This document shows, piece after piece, positions 11,746-24,514 of a stretch of DNA of 64,000 nucleotides. The notes below the pieces were generated by a model. The model was not told where the DNA came from. It worked only from the letters and a program-made list of their open reading frames with translations, and searched no databases. Origin of the DNA: Myrica gale. Lineage: Eukaryota; Streptophyta; Magnoliopsida; Fagales; Myricaceae. The stretch is taken from positions 4,903,001 through 4,967,000 of the forward strand of contig OZ005610.1 in NCBI GenBank assembly GCA_963930655.1, written 5' to 3'. The position numbers were made by a program, and so were the translations under genes. The stretch's first letter is position 1, and each line of letters begins with the position of its first letter.

Positions 11746-13954
11746 TTAGTATTAGGATAAAGGACCGGCTTTTTAACTAATATAGGAGTACGTAGGAGTG
11801 AAGCCAGGATGTTATACCACCGGGAGTGATGCTTAGTGGTGTGTAGGCTATGTTTAAGACGGCTTTCTCCACGGTTCGAATCATGATAGCTCCATTATGC
11901 TTAGGTGATTATCGGGTCATGTGAAATTCTCGGATTTAAGTGTTGGTCGGTTCTCTTGAGTGCTTTTTTTTATTAGAGAATAAAAATTAAAGATGTTATT
12001 TTTGTAAGTGTCAAACTGTAAAATAGTAATTTTAACGGGGCTAATATTAAAACAAAAACAGGCAAGGATCATCCCTCATATTTTTTTTTTTTTTGAAAAT
12101 CAGGTGGTGGGTAGGATTGAAACAAATTCAGGTATTATCTTTGAAAGCATCCCAAATGTATATTCTGCACCGTGTTGAAGTCAAAAATAAAATTCAAACA
12201 CCGAGTCGATAAAAGTTTGGTCGGTCGTGGTCAGCAATAGCATGAAAAGCACAATCCATCAAACCCTAAGGGAAGCTTCTCTCTCACACGTGTATCATGT
12301 TCAGGACTATTGTATGAAAGCACCAAAATAAGAGAAAAAAAAATTGAACAGATTTGTCCATTAATTTTTATTAGTCTTCAATACTATTTGAACTACCTTA
12401 TCACTATATGCTTATCAATTGTAGACTGATTATTAATTTGACTAGATTGTACACTAGAGGTACCATTTCAAAATAGAGAGGCCTCTAAAAATGCTTAATG
12501 TGATAAACAAGTTGTTTAAGTAATACACGCCTTCTATAAGTAATATTGCATCTCTAAAAGATAATATATATAAAACTAAACTTTATTATTATTTAAATAT
12601 AATATTTTATACCTTATTATAAAATACTTAAATGGTATTGTCCAAGACTCCGACTTAAGATAGAGTCCATCTGTCACCATCTCTCTTTCTATCTCTTATA
12701 ATTTGATCTTAAAAAAATTCTTGAGACCATGTTTGATCGATAAAATTTTGAGGTATTTATGTTAGTAAAAAAATGATAATAATTTATAAAAATTAATGAA
12801 AAAAATTTAAATAAATATTATAATAAAAATTAATTATTTAATTAGAGATATATATTATTATTTTACTTTTTTAAATCAGGCTTGAAATGTTGTGTTACTT
12901 TCTCTCCTTCTCGAATGTTTCTAGCGGGATGTATCATAAAGGGAACAAATTTCTCTTTTAGAGATGTAATATGTTTGAGGGTGAAAATTTTGGGTATTTA
13001 GATTTGAAAAATATTATAAAGTAAAGATAAATTATGAGAGTTAGTGAAAAAGTGAAGAGAGAAGATTTTTAATAAGTATTATAATAAAAAAATTATGTGA
13101 TGAATTTTTTATTAGTAAACCTAAATTTTTATGCCCAAATTATTGAGTCCCAAACATACCGATTCATATCTGCACTGTTTTTTTTTTGGGTAAAAATTAT
13201 CATGTTAATTTAAATAGATGTTTATGAGAATACCCGAAATCACCCTTGCTAATAACAAATATCAACTGAATGGAGTACAGCTGTTCAACCAGAACAAGTT
13301 GTATATTCCTACACGCGGCTGGAAGTGTAGAGATAATCAAGTTGCTTAATCAAATTGGGAGGGTCAAGTTCTTTGCTAATAATTTGTCAAGACAATCTTA
13401 AACATGAATTCCAGTTATTCAAGTCAAGCTTCAGCGTACCGCAGCGGCCCTTTCGTTGGGTATTGGACCATGTGTTTGGGACGCTAACTTTTTTTAAAAT
13501 TTTGATTGTTTTACGTTTTAAGAGGTTTTATAAAAAAAATTGATGAAATTTTTTTAAAATATTTGACTGAAAAATGATTTTTATTGTAGTTTGTTAAAAA
13601 CTAAAGAGAAAGAAGATTTGATGGAATTTTTTAATAAAAAAATAATGAAGAAAGAATATTTGAAGTAATTCTTTTTTTATGAAAAATATTGAAGTTGTGA
13701 AAATTTTAATGTTTGTTGTAATTTTTTTTGAGATTTTGATGTCTATTATAATTTTTTTAAAATTTATTTTGTCGGAAAATGTGAAAGTAAATTAAATTTT
13801 AAAAATTATTATTTTTCCTAACCAAACAACATCCAAAACTACCAGCCTTTTTTCATGCAAAATTATATGATTTCTTACCTATATATTTATCTCTGTTTTT
13901 ACGGAATTGCCAATTTACTCAATCAAGGGGCTCTTCGGCTGTATAGTATTTTGA

Positions 13955-14075
13955 GGATTTTTTTGTGTTTTAAAAATTTTTATGTGATATTAACTTTATT
14001 AGTATGCTTGTTGTAGTTATTTTTATGTAGGGTTAAAAATGATGTTTAGTTGTGAATATTTTGTATTCAATCTCA
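13955..14075. repeat. Dispersed AT-rich repeat, also at about 44865-44985
   Basis: The two blocks share long near-identical stretches such as TTTTAAAAATTTTTA followed by GTGAT(A/G)TTAACTTTATT and TTATTTTTATGTAG, in the same orientation. A weaker relative is at about 28455-28575. The superfamily is unknown. Confidence 0.6.
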
Positions 14076-14238
14076 AATTAAAGTCCAGAAGGAAAAGCCT
14101 AGCACAGACAGGAACAGCTAAGTCAACCCTCAACAGAGAAGTCCGCTAGTGGCAGCCTTTCTTTTTCTTTATCACAGTAACTTTTACCATTGCCAAAGAC
14201 TTTGGAAACGATTTTTAATCATCAGTAGGAGTCATGCC

Positions 14239-14248
14239 CTATATAAAG
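14239..14248 (+). promoter_or_regulatory. Candidate TATA box for PP2C
   Basis: CTATATAAAG is followed by a pyrimidine-rich stretch (CTCTTCGACTCTTTCTTCTC) that would suit a start site about 30 bp downstream. It lies 510 bp before the PP2C ATG, leaving room for a leader that may contain an intron. Confidence 0.45.
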
Positions 14249-14757
14249 ACCTCTTCGACTCTTTCTTCTCACAAATCTTTTATACTTAATAGTTTTTCGC
14301 TTAATTTTTCTCTATTAAATAAAGTTTCAAATATTCTCTACCTTTTTTAGTAGGGCCTTTTTATTCCTACTACTATCATTCTTTTATTCAATTGCTTGTG
14401 CGAACTAATAAGAGGAAGAAGAACCGGCATAAACGACCAAAGCCACAAGCTCAAACATTTGGGGTTCAATTGGATCGGTGAGAGGAAATTCTTAATTTCC
14501 AAGTTCTCTGTCTTTTCTTGTTTTCCGCTCCCATGGCTCTAGGGGGTTTTAAGGTTGTACTTTTTCAGGGGTTTTCTTTCATATTTTCCGCAATGATAGA
14601 GTATGTTTTTGATGGTGCAGTTTGCAGTTTGTGAATTTCGAGAAGGTTTGTGAATTGGGGTGGTGGGTTGGTTTGAAATTCGGATTGGAGGTGGCTACAG
14701 GAGTTGGATGTTAGTATTTAGCTGAAGAAGTTGGTAGGAACTGTTGAATTCCATTCC

Positions 14758-17700
14758 ATGGATAGGTTATGTTGTTTCAATGCTTCCTACTCTCAGGTAA
14801 AGATTTTTTCACCATGTGCCTATTATCCATCCTTAATAATAATCACTGTGTTCTGCGGTGTAAAAACTTCACCAAGAGCCTGAAAAGGCAGGTATTGGAT
14901 TGTTGGCGGGGCCTATTTGTGTTATTGATATGGGTACTTAGCTGTATGTGTTCCAAGTTCATTTAGGGCTGTCGACGCTGGGAGTATATCATAATTATGT
15001 GATTTTTTGGAGCTGAATAAATCGACTCTCTCAGGTTATTAGGGCGATTATTGATCATTCTTTGTTGTTAATCCTTCTATGGCTAGGGGCATATCTGGTG
15101 TCTTCAAATGCGTCAAATTACTTCTTGCTTCTTTTGGGAGTTTGATGAAGATCTTTTAGCCCAGAGTTAGATTCTTGTTTGCTGGGTGCCTGAAATTGGG
15201 CGTAAGAGATTTTGAACTTGTACCACTATTAGGCCAGGTATTTTAGGACGGCCTGATGCTCTGAACTGAACCAACTGCATGTTTTCTGAACAGCAAGGTT
15301 GAGTGCGAGATTTTTTCCTTGGGAGTCCGCATTCTGTAGGATTCTGTAGCCCGGCTTTACTTCCTTCCCTTCCTTCAACCAGTAATGCACATAGAGTCAT
15401 GAAGACCCAGAAAGGAAGGGATAGAAAAAGAAGTAGAAGACAGAATTGACATAGGAGAAGAGGAAAAAGGAAGAAGCAGCTTCGGATAGCACAAAAAAAT
15501 CAAACTCCCAACTTGATGGCTTTCGATACTTCATTGATGCATTTTATTAAGTATAACAGTCATCTATTGTTTAATCTTCGTCTTGCTGCCTTGTGAGTTT
15601 CAAAATTGCAACTACTAGTTGTTTGCTTGTGTGCCTTATAACTGCCTCTAAACCATGCAAATCTGTATTGGAGTTTTTCTTATCCATAATTTTGCTCTGT
15701 AGCTTGTAGGATCGCGTTCCTCATCTACCTCTGGTAAAGGAAGAAGCCATGAAGGGTTAATAAAGTATGGTTTCAGCCTAGTAAAAGGGAAGGCTAATCA
15801 TCCAATGGAAGATTATCACGTTGCTAAGTTTACGCATGATAAGGGGCATGAATTAGGGCTGTTCGCCATATATGATGGTCATTTGGGAGATACCGTTCCT
15901 GCCTACCTACAGAAACATTTGTTTTCCAACATTCTAAAGGAGGTAGTTTGTCAATTTCTGATTTTATAAGATCGGTTCAAATTTCAATCTCTCGGTTGCA
16001 TATTAATTTTCTCTGTTTTCTTCTTGCACTTTCTAATCTGATCCTTTTAGGAAGAATTTTGGGTTGACCCCAACCAATCTATCTTGAAAGCCTATGAGAC
16101 AACAGACCAGGCAATTCTCTCACAGAGTTCTGACTTGGGGCGAGGTGGGTCCACAGCTGTAACCGCAATTTTGATAAACAACCAAACATTGTGGATATCC
16201 AATGTTGGAGATTCACGAGCAGTTCTTTCAAGAGGGGGACTGGCAATACAGATGACTACAGATCATGAGCCCAACACTGAAAGGAACTGCATCGAAGACA
16301 AAGGCGGTTTTGTCTCAAACATGCCAGGTTTCTCACATCGACCCTTCACCCTTCTTTAAAGAGTTTGTTTGAATGTTGATTATCGAAAATTAATATATAC
16401 TACAGATGATTTATCTTAAGTAATCAACGCATCACTGGTTATCAATCATCTTTCGCATCTGGTTTGCAGCTTCAATTTTCTGGTATGGATTTTGTATATT
16501 TGGTGTTTGCTGCATCTTATGTATGGTAAGATGCAGCAAACACCAACAAGCTCCTCGGACAAAAAAACTTGGAATTCTAATGACACTTTTGTGGCAAACA
16601 CCAACAAAAAATAAGAAACATTCTGTGGCCGTTTTATTAAGGTTTTCTGATGATTACTTCATGGAATTCTAATGGCACTTTTTTAAGGGCTTCAATTTCG
16701 AATCTTTAAAGCATCTAGATGTCTCTCATGTTGAGAGGTTTGGTGGGATATAGTGCTCCTTACTTTGGGTAACTGACAACCCAGAAGGAAGAATTACTTA
16801 AATTATCTATTTGGCACAAGTGTATCTGTATCTAATAAACCAATGAAAAGCTTAATTAGTTTAAAGACCACTGGGGTACTTCAGAAAAGTGTGGGAAGTT
16901 CATGATCGGATCCTCTGGTGTTCAAATTGTTTAAAAGCATCATAATATTTCTGGCAGCAAGAACCAAAAGGAACTGCCCCTGCTGCCTTTTAGGGGATCA
17001 TCTTTCAGATTTTGAATATTAATCTGAGTATTGCTCTCTAGTGTAGTAAAGTCATTGAGAAGAGGGACATTTTTATTTCTACATCATCTTCATCTTGGAT
17101 AATGATATGATGTGTGGATTCCTTTCCCCTTCCCCCTAATTAACCAAGATAATATATATATGTGCGTCTTTGGTGTGCTAACACAATGAGAGTGGATATC
17201 ATTCTTTTCTGTTAAATTGTTGGAGATAGTATGCTTCTTTGGGTGCTATGATCATGTGAGCTTGGGAGTTAGGTAATGTTTACAGCGTTAATCCTGATCT
17301 CTGTTCGACCTTGTTATCAGGAGATGTACCTAGAGTCAATGGGCAGCTGGCAGTTTCTCGTGCTTTTGGAGATAAGAGCCTTAAATCACACTTGCGATCG
17401 GACCCAGACATAAAAAGTACTATCATCGATAATGATACAGATTTGCTAATCCTTGCTAGTGATGGTCTTTGGAAGGTAACGTTTTACTCTCCATATCTCT
17501 TTCTTCATTGCGTAGTTAGTACCGCTATTAGACCTTCACATGCAACTTCCATATGATGAATATCTACACGGCGCTTGCATTAGAGAAAGCCTTTAGAAAA
17601 CCATTTTCACTTTTGCATATCATGATCAGGTAATGGCCAATCAAGAAGCAGTTGATATTGCGAGAAGGATCAAAAACCCACAGAAGGCAGCTAAGCAACT

Positions 17701-17770
17701 AACAGCTGATGCGTTGAAAAGAGACAGTAAAGATGATATATCTTGCATTGTTGTTAGATTTAGGAGATAA
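14758..17770 (+). CDS. Protein phosphatase 2C, clade F (PAPP2C-like)
   Basis: A Mn/Mg-dependent serine/threonine phosphatase. Exons are 14758-14796, 15703-15942, 16051-16327, 17321-17475 and 17630-17770, all in phase, giving 283 aa. The small first exon encodes [13 protein letters not shown], the N-terminus I recall for this subgroup. Metal-site motifs are intact: MED (48-50), DGHLGD (71-76), GRGGSTA (123-129), GDSRA (146-150), SDGLW (232-236) and DD (271-272), and the C-terminus [10 protein letters not shown] is typical. In Arabidopsis the closest relatives I recall are At1g22280 (PAPP2C, a phytochrome-associated phosphatase) and its paralogues next to 14-3-3 genes, which fits the neighbours here. 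The catalytic call is firm; a link to phytochrome is inferred from the subgroup only. Confidence 0.95.
16501..16545. repeat. Perfect 19-bp inverted repeat in PP2C intron 3
   Basis: TGGTGTTTGCTGCATCTTA (16501-16519) is followed by a 7-base loop and its exact reverse complement (16527-16545). Part of the arm recurs as GGCAAACACCAACAA at about 16593-16607. The stem is short for a plant miRNA precursor. Confidence 0.85.
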
Positions 17771-20700
17771 AAGACCGGGTGCAGTATATACCTACAATAA
17801 GAGTTAATTTACAAGGGATGGCAGTTGACGGTCAGACCGACAGCAAATAGATGCGAGGTTGGGTTAACGCACACTGAATGTTCAGACGTACGGTATTTGC
17901 CAAAGGAAAAAGGAAGCAAAAAGGAAAAAGAAAAGGAATGATTCCGCGGATTTAGATTTGTTTCTGTGATGGGTGTTTGATATTGTTTGATGTATTTTCA
18001 AAAGTTGATTAGGAGCTTGAGTGTGGTATATATTGTGGCTCTCAATATATGTTTCCTTGGGGCTGTGCAGATGAAGAATATGTTTTGGTTGTCGAGAATT
18101 GCCTTATTACTGAAAGTGTTTAGGTACAGGCTGATATCTAACTTTGATTTCCAAATATCAACTTTTTACTTTGAATTCTCGTCTTGCCTCTCATCATCAT
18201 AACCCTTCTTGGACCCTGACAGGCTTCCAACCCTTCTTAAACGCAAAAGGAAAACCCATTGGCTTTCGGCCATAAAGATTCACTTTGCAGAGTTCTTTGA
18301 AGGGAATTTTATGACTGATAATAATGGTTCGGAGAAATTCGACCTACTCTGCAAAATTTTCGACCGAAATTAAGTAATAACATTCATGTAGAACAGAAAA
18401 TTTCTATTGACATCCTCTAGGGTTCTTCGACAACTTTATTAGGTAGAATTCCAAAATCTATCGATTATTTGGTTAAATGGTTTGATCAGCTTCATATTTT
18501 GTATATTATGCAGTGGATTTAATTCGAATTACGAAACTGCAAAATTTAAACGTCAGTAATATCTCGTTTTATAAATACAATTTTGGCTGATTAGGATTGG
18601 GTGTTAGAGGAGCCTTTTCCTTTTCGGATATTTAAAAAATTTACAAGCCAACAATATCTCACGTAATAAATCATATTTGATCAATAAAACGTGAATTATT
18701 TAATTAAAAATAATCGGTAATTATTCAGATATTTATAAGGTAAAGACTTCGGGGAAAATTACCATAAGTTGTTTCCATTAGATTAGGAAAAAGGGAAGAA
18801 AAAAAAATGATAAAATCGAAGTTAATAGACCGTGCTAATGGTAACAATAATAGTGACGGAAGAGCCTCATCGTCAAAAGTATAAAACCTAAGGACTTTAA
18901 ATTTGAAATTTGAAATTCAAATACTACACTGTTAATAGGGTCCAAACTCAATGACGTATGTGTGCAGCACAGGTCATAGTTCAGAAAATGCTGCCCTAGC
19001 GCCCTCTCCTTAGGTTTTTATACGTGTGTGAAATGATGAAGGTTGTATGGTAGTGAAATGAATGTGTGTTTTTGCCTCTCCTTTCGGCATCAAGGACCGA
19101 GATCTTAGGATCGATTTCTTGATGGCCATGTTCTGGAGGCATATATCAATTCTATGTCCAAAGGTCTTGGGGGTTTATCTTTAGCCAGATTGGTCGCGGC
19201 ATTACTTCTCTAGGCTCCCCATGCCTCTGGTACATTGTACCTTTAATTTTTAAATCTAACAACGCTCTGTTTGGCTCACCAAATCCCTATGATCTTTTGC
19301 ACTTCTAATTTCCTATGTTCGGTGGTAGTGTAGTTGTTGTGTGCTTTGCCTCTCCTTTCGGCTACAAGTGCTGAGATCTAAAGATCGATTTCTTGAAGGC
19401 TTTGTTCTTGAGGCATACACTTGAATTACGTTCAATTTATTTGGGGGTTGATTTCTTTTCATCCAGATATGTTCTTTCTTCCCTTTCTGGGTCCCCTTTC
19501 TTTTTCATCCTGAAAATTCCTTGTAAACGAACCTGATTACTTTATCAATTACTTAAGAACTCTGCTAGGCTCCTGAAATAATGGGAAAAAAAATGAAGAA
19601 AATTAGGTTGAAGCTTAGATGTTGATACGATTTTCGAAGGATTTCGTATTTATGTTATAGACCTTGTATAGGATATGGTATACTAATCGTGAGATGATTC
19701 TAGCTATGAAGTGTGGTGTTGGATTGTTTTTGCTGCGTTTCTGGTTGTCTTTTATGTGGTGGTTTTCACCTTACTTGAGTAGGATTTCTCCAAGCAATAG
19801 AGATCAAGTGGGAGATCAAACAAGTGGAGTGTTACGAGCATGCATTCTCGTGCCTGCCATTAAGCCTTAAGATTGATTTTGTTTTGAGGAAGTATGGTGT
19901 TGCAGGGATGTTTTGTAGTCTGAAATTTTGAGTTTTTGTTATTGTAAGGATGCCTTTTGTTATTGTTGTTAGCTCTTCGATTTTGTGCTGTTAGTGTACA
20001 AGGGGGATAGTCGGAGTTCAGAGGCGTGGAGTTGTTGGCTTATAGTTATACTTGGACAATGACCCTAAAATATGAAGTAGAGTTTGATAAAATCAGAGAA
20101 GTAGAACGGCACATTTATCACAAGGATGCCTTTTACAAAGTCTGATAAAATGAATAAAGTATGACATAAGAATCCCTAACAAGACTCTCAACCGCTCTGA
20201 TAAGATGGCTAGAGGTGGAACAGTTCATTAGGAAGCAATTAGGTTTGGTAATTTGCAAGCCTAAATGGTTTATAGTTTAAGGACAATAAGTAGTTTGTGG
20301 TTGCTTGCAGATGTCCCCGTTAAAGTGGGACCTCATATAAAGGTCAAGAAAGAAGTTCCTTGAGGAAAATGTATAAAGAAAGTCCTAAGAATGGTAAGCA
20401 TTGCAATGTAAAGAGACATTGGAAGGTTTATGACGATGTAAAACATAGTTTTTGGATGTATTGGAAGGTGAAATACATGCTCTATATCCACAAAATTGAG
20501 GAAGCCTGTTGACACATCCAGTAGCAACTATGTTTTTCTTTTGAAATTTTGATTTACGAGCTCTCTTAGCTATTTGATCTACGAAGCAACCCTGTCTTCG
20601 AAGAGAGCTCATCGGAATCGTTACAAATATATTAGCAGAAGCAGCAGGGGAAATGCTCGAGTGAGAAGCGAGAGAAAAGAAAGAGCAAATTCGAATAAAG

Positions 20701-21937
20701 CGAAGCAAAATGCATTGCTTGAAGAATAAAAAGTGCAGGTGAAAGGAGACAATGGGGGCCCAAGGTTAGCCAAACCGTGTGATAAAAGACCATTCCACGT
20801 TTTCCATGTTCGTCCACACTTTAGTTTTTCTGATTGTCTACTTTTCTCTTGGACTTAAAAAAGGCCCATTTAGTATGACGGAGAAGAAAATTGTCTAATA
20901 AAGTGCCTGGAGAATCTCTAGGACCACTTGCACATTGCGGACCATTTGATCCACAGCAGTTTAGAGGTCCAGGTCTATAATCCAAAACTAGGCTGTTGAA
21001 CATAGAGGTCCAGGTTTACAGGGACGTAGCTCCTCCCACGCTACAACGGGAGACTGCAAAGTACCAATTCCAAATGTGGTCCACTGGTGAGGTTCTGAAG
21101 ATAAGTATCCACGGCTGGTAAACGGATTCTTTCAGAACGAGGTTCAACATTTCCAAAGAGATGCCCCTTAACATTGTGGAGAGAACTCAATAATTGCCCT
21201 AAATAAGGGCGCCATGTTTTCAAACCAATATTTTTTTGGAAATTTTGAGAATGTTGTGTAAATTGAGATATATAAGTTCAGTATGGAGTGGAGGCAAGCT
21301 TGGACAATGGACATGTTCGTAAAATTGTAATTTGTCACATCACAACAATTAGACGACAGTTTATGTCATTTTGAGCACAACCTGAGTTTTCATTGGATAA
21401 CTCGTTAATCACCCGTGTCCTTTTACTGAACCACAAGCCCATCTTACATCTACGTACCATTATATCATATAAAAATCATGAATTGTTAATTCATCATGCA
21501 ACATGTGATCCAAATTTATGTCTTTTTCTTCTTGTGGTTTCCTCGCCCGAGTAGTCCATTGAAGTGTGGCTCTACTACCAAATTCATTATTCTTGTCTTT
21601 CTTCTCGAATTTTCTTAGCTGCCCTGACTCAGAGTCTCAGCCTTTCTCTATCCACGCAGACTACAGTTGTGCACAACAAGTTCAGCTTCCTTGACCCAAT
21701 GACCCGAAGCCCAGATCCACGTTATCTATACCTAAAATCTTGTTTGTTCCTTTCATTTGCACGGGGGAAAAACGATCCAAACCCATCACATCGGTGGTGA
21801 TGAGACACCTCACCAAAATCCAGTGCCTAATTCTCAAACACCTATCTATAAAAAAATAATTCTCAATCACCTCCTCTAGACCATTCTACCTGTGTACATT
21901 TTTTTCTAGTTTTTAGACTCTACGGAACAGTTTGCAG
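17771..21937. other. Noncoding stretch between PP2C and the hydrolase
   Basis: It holds the PP2C 3' flank, a direct duplication at 19064-19455 and the hydrolase promoter. Small frames at 20385-20708 and 20821-21223 (minus) show no family features I recognise. No RNA gene was seen. Confidence 0.45.
19064..19455. repeat. Diverged direct duplication, two copies offset by 274 bp
   Basis: Copies at about 19064-19185 and 19337-19455 share GCCTCTCCTTTCGGC, GAGATCT(T/A)A(G/A)GATCGAT, TTTCTTGA(T/A)GGC and TTGGGGGTT in the same order. Stops in all frames argue against a coding repeat. Function unknown. Confidence 0.7.
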
Positions 21938-23430
21938 ATGTCCAAGTGTTTCAGCTTCACCGAGTCCAAGAATGGCTGCTTCCGGTTCGCCTTCGTCAAA
22001 TCGGGGCTTCGATCCACCATCACAGACCTGAAAGACGGAACCATCATGCACTGCTGGGTCCCCAAGACGCGCAACGAGGACAAGCCCAACCTTCTCCTCA
22101 TCCACGGCCTCGGAGCCAACGCGTTGTGGCAATGGGCCGACGTGATCCGGCAAGTCATCCCCTACTTTAACGTCTACGTCCCTGACCTCGTCTTCTTCGG
22201 CGAGTCGGTCACTACCCGGCCGGACCGAACGGAGACGTTCCAGGCGCAGTGCGTCATGCGGGTGATGGAGGCTAACTCTGTGCAGAGGCTGAGCCTAGTG
22301 GGCCTGAGCTACGGCGGGTTCGTCGGGTACAGAATGGCAGTGCAGAATAAGGAAGTGGTGGAGAGGGTGGTTCTATGCTGCGCCGGGGTGTGCATGGAGG
22401 AGAAGGACCTGAGGGAAGGGGTTTTTAGGGTCTCGGACTTGGAGGAGGCGGCCAGGATTTTGTTGCCGCAGACACCCGAAAGGCTGAGGGAGTTGGTGGG
22501 CTACACGTTCTTTAGGCCGCCTCCTTTGGGATTGTTGCCCTCTTGCTTCCTCAAAGATTTCATTGATGTAAGAACTCTATCTAACATCCACGTATTTCGC
22601 AATCTGTCCTATGGTGCCAGCCACTTTTGCGTAAGACCACTGTTATCTGTCTTTTCGAAAAAGTTACCCAAAAAAAAGAAGATAAAAAACATATTCTTAT
22701 CTTGTCGGGCCAATGACATTAAAAGGCATTGTTTATAAGGATATCTTCTGGGTCAATTTGCATCGTTATTATTTTATGTTGAGATGGTGAAGTGGGAGTA
22801 TTATCAAAATACGGTCGTTGGATTTTGTTGGAAGCGAATCTCTGAATCTAGAATTTTGGTTGCACTTTAAGATTTCGTGTCTTGATGCAGTTAACTTTAC
22901 CCAGCGATGTGCTATGGGCAGGTGATGGTTACGGAACATGTGGAGGAGAAGAGAGAGTTAATCCGAGCTATTCCCAGAGACCGCAAAATTTCAATCCTTC
23001 CCATGATTTATCAGGTTCTTCATTTTCATTCTCTTTCCAGTTCTCCACATAGGTTTTACCTGTTGCGAACCACAAGATTATCTTCTTTCACTTCCCATGC
23101 AGCCAACGTTGATAATCTGGGGAGACCACGATCAAGTATTCCCATTGGAACTGGCTAACAGATTGAAGAGGTTCAATACCACGTTTGGTCCAAATTGTTG
23201 ATGTCTATGTTTTGACCCTATATATGTATTTACTTAAGTTACAAAATTTTGAACCTTGTATTACTGACAGGCACTTGGGGGATAATGCTCATCTAGTAGT
23301 CATCAAGAATGCAGGGCACGCCCTCAATGTTGAGAAACCCAAGGAGATCTGCAAGCACTTGAAATCATTTCTGGTAGATTTGAAACCTCCTCCGTCGAGT
23401 CCACCTCCCAAGTATCAAGGCCAAAACTGA
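21938..23430 (+). CDS. Alpha/beta hydrolase fold protein
   Basis: A serine-hydrolase-fold protein of the plant family resembling 2-hydroxymuconic-semialdehyde-hydrolase-type enzymes; its substrate is unknown. Exons are 21938-22567, 22922-23014, 23103-23170 and 23271-23430, all in phase, giving 316 aa. The first exon encodes the core: the HGLGA oxyanion turn (56-60) and the nucleophile elbow GLSYGG with Ser124. The remaining triad residues are Asp251 in GDHDQVFP and His280 in NAGHALN, so the catalytic triad is complete. There is no signal peptide or clear membrane segment. A proline-rich tail (PPPSSPPPK) closes the protein. It sits between PP2C and 14-3-3, as does At1g78210 in Arabidopsis as I recall it. 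The first exon is notably GC-rich compared with flanking DNA. Confidence 0.93.
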
Positions 23431-24514
23431 CTTAAGACGTCGAAGGCAGCCTGATAAATATGTCACGAACCCTTCGTGTTCATTTTTTCCCGTTGAGACG
23501 CAACATGTAATTTTCCACTCGCACGTCTAGTTCTCTGGGGGAAACAATAAGTACCGATTTTGGAACCCCATTTTCAGCATCAGAAATTAGGAAGATGTCA
23601 CATAATGTCGTATGTTTGCACCTGTCACCTGTGTTCGCCTATATACTTGGCTACCATTCGGAGTCGTGTCTGCACCTGTCACCTGTGTTCACCTATATAC
23701 CTAGCTACCATTCGGAGTGCTTACAAATATGACATGCACGTGAAAATCACTCTTCCTTGGAAACTGCAAGGAAAAAACCGAATTGCCATCTTGTCCCACT
23801 CATAATTGAGTTGATAGTTGATCAGTGGACCGCTCAGTCAACTTGTTACATTTTGTGACAAAACCGCTGCAATGCAAATCAGCAAATCAACCATATTCGC
23901 ACTTGAAGACCTAAAATTCCTCGTGGTATATATCAGCGGCAGAAATCAACACCATATTAACCCCAGTCTAATGAGGCAACTCTGGGGTTCCCATATAACC
24001 ATTAGCCAAAAACTGAAAAGGGATAGCCTGGTAGGTAAGAACGGACTAAAAAATATACTGCAGTCAACAGCACAATAAAGCATGATCAGTTCCCAATAAG
24101 CAAGATCTATTCCACTGATTCTAGAACCCTTATACAATTTATCACTAATCCATATATCAAGTATACATGTCACTAATCCATAATCGGACCAAACACGGCA
24201 AACTTAATTGGTATACTTATAATTGGGTATCCACATGTTCATCAGCGACCAAGTCATGCCATTTCAACTCGAGACACAAATGATTCATGTCCGCGTAACG
24301 AACACCCAATTAGGAAAGGGAAGCAATCAGTTGCAATGTTCATAACAGAGGATTTTGATAAGGAAAATCATATATGTAGCAGATATTGTAATTTTAAGGT
24401 CACAGATGACAGTACAAGCCACAGCCACAAATCCCGGTCCAACTACTAGTAAGAAAATAAGTCCTGTGCACACCCTATCATTCTTCCATCGTCGGCCGAC
24501 TCAGGTTCAAAGAA
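23431..24514. other. Convergent intergenic region, hydrolase and 14-3-3 3' ends
   Basis: Holds the two 3' flanks and the 54-bp tandem duplication at 23613-23720. No other gene was recognised. Confidence 0.5.
23613..23720. repeat. 54-bp tandem duplication downstream of the hydrolase
   Basis: Two units start at 23613 and 23667, both containing TGCACCTGTCACCTGTGTTC and GCTACCATTCGGAGT; they differ at only a few positions, so the duplication is recent. Confidence 0.9.

Larger units (their letters stand above)
10506..14238. other. AT-rich noncoding stretch upstream of PP2C
   Basis: No gene recognised. It contains a short (TA)n run at about 11085-11103, a Harbinger-type MITE at 11587-11745, further AT-rich MITE-like blocks at about 12960-13165 and 13450-13830, and a dispersed repeat at 13955-14075. 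Confidence 0.5.
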
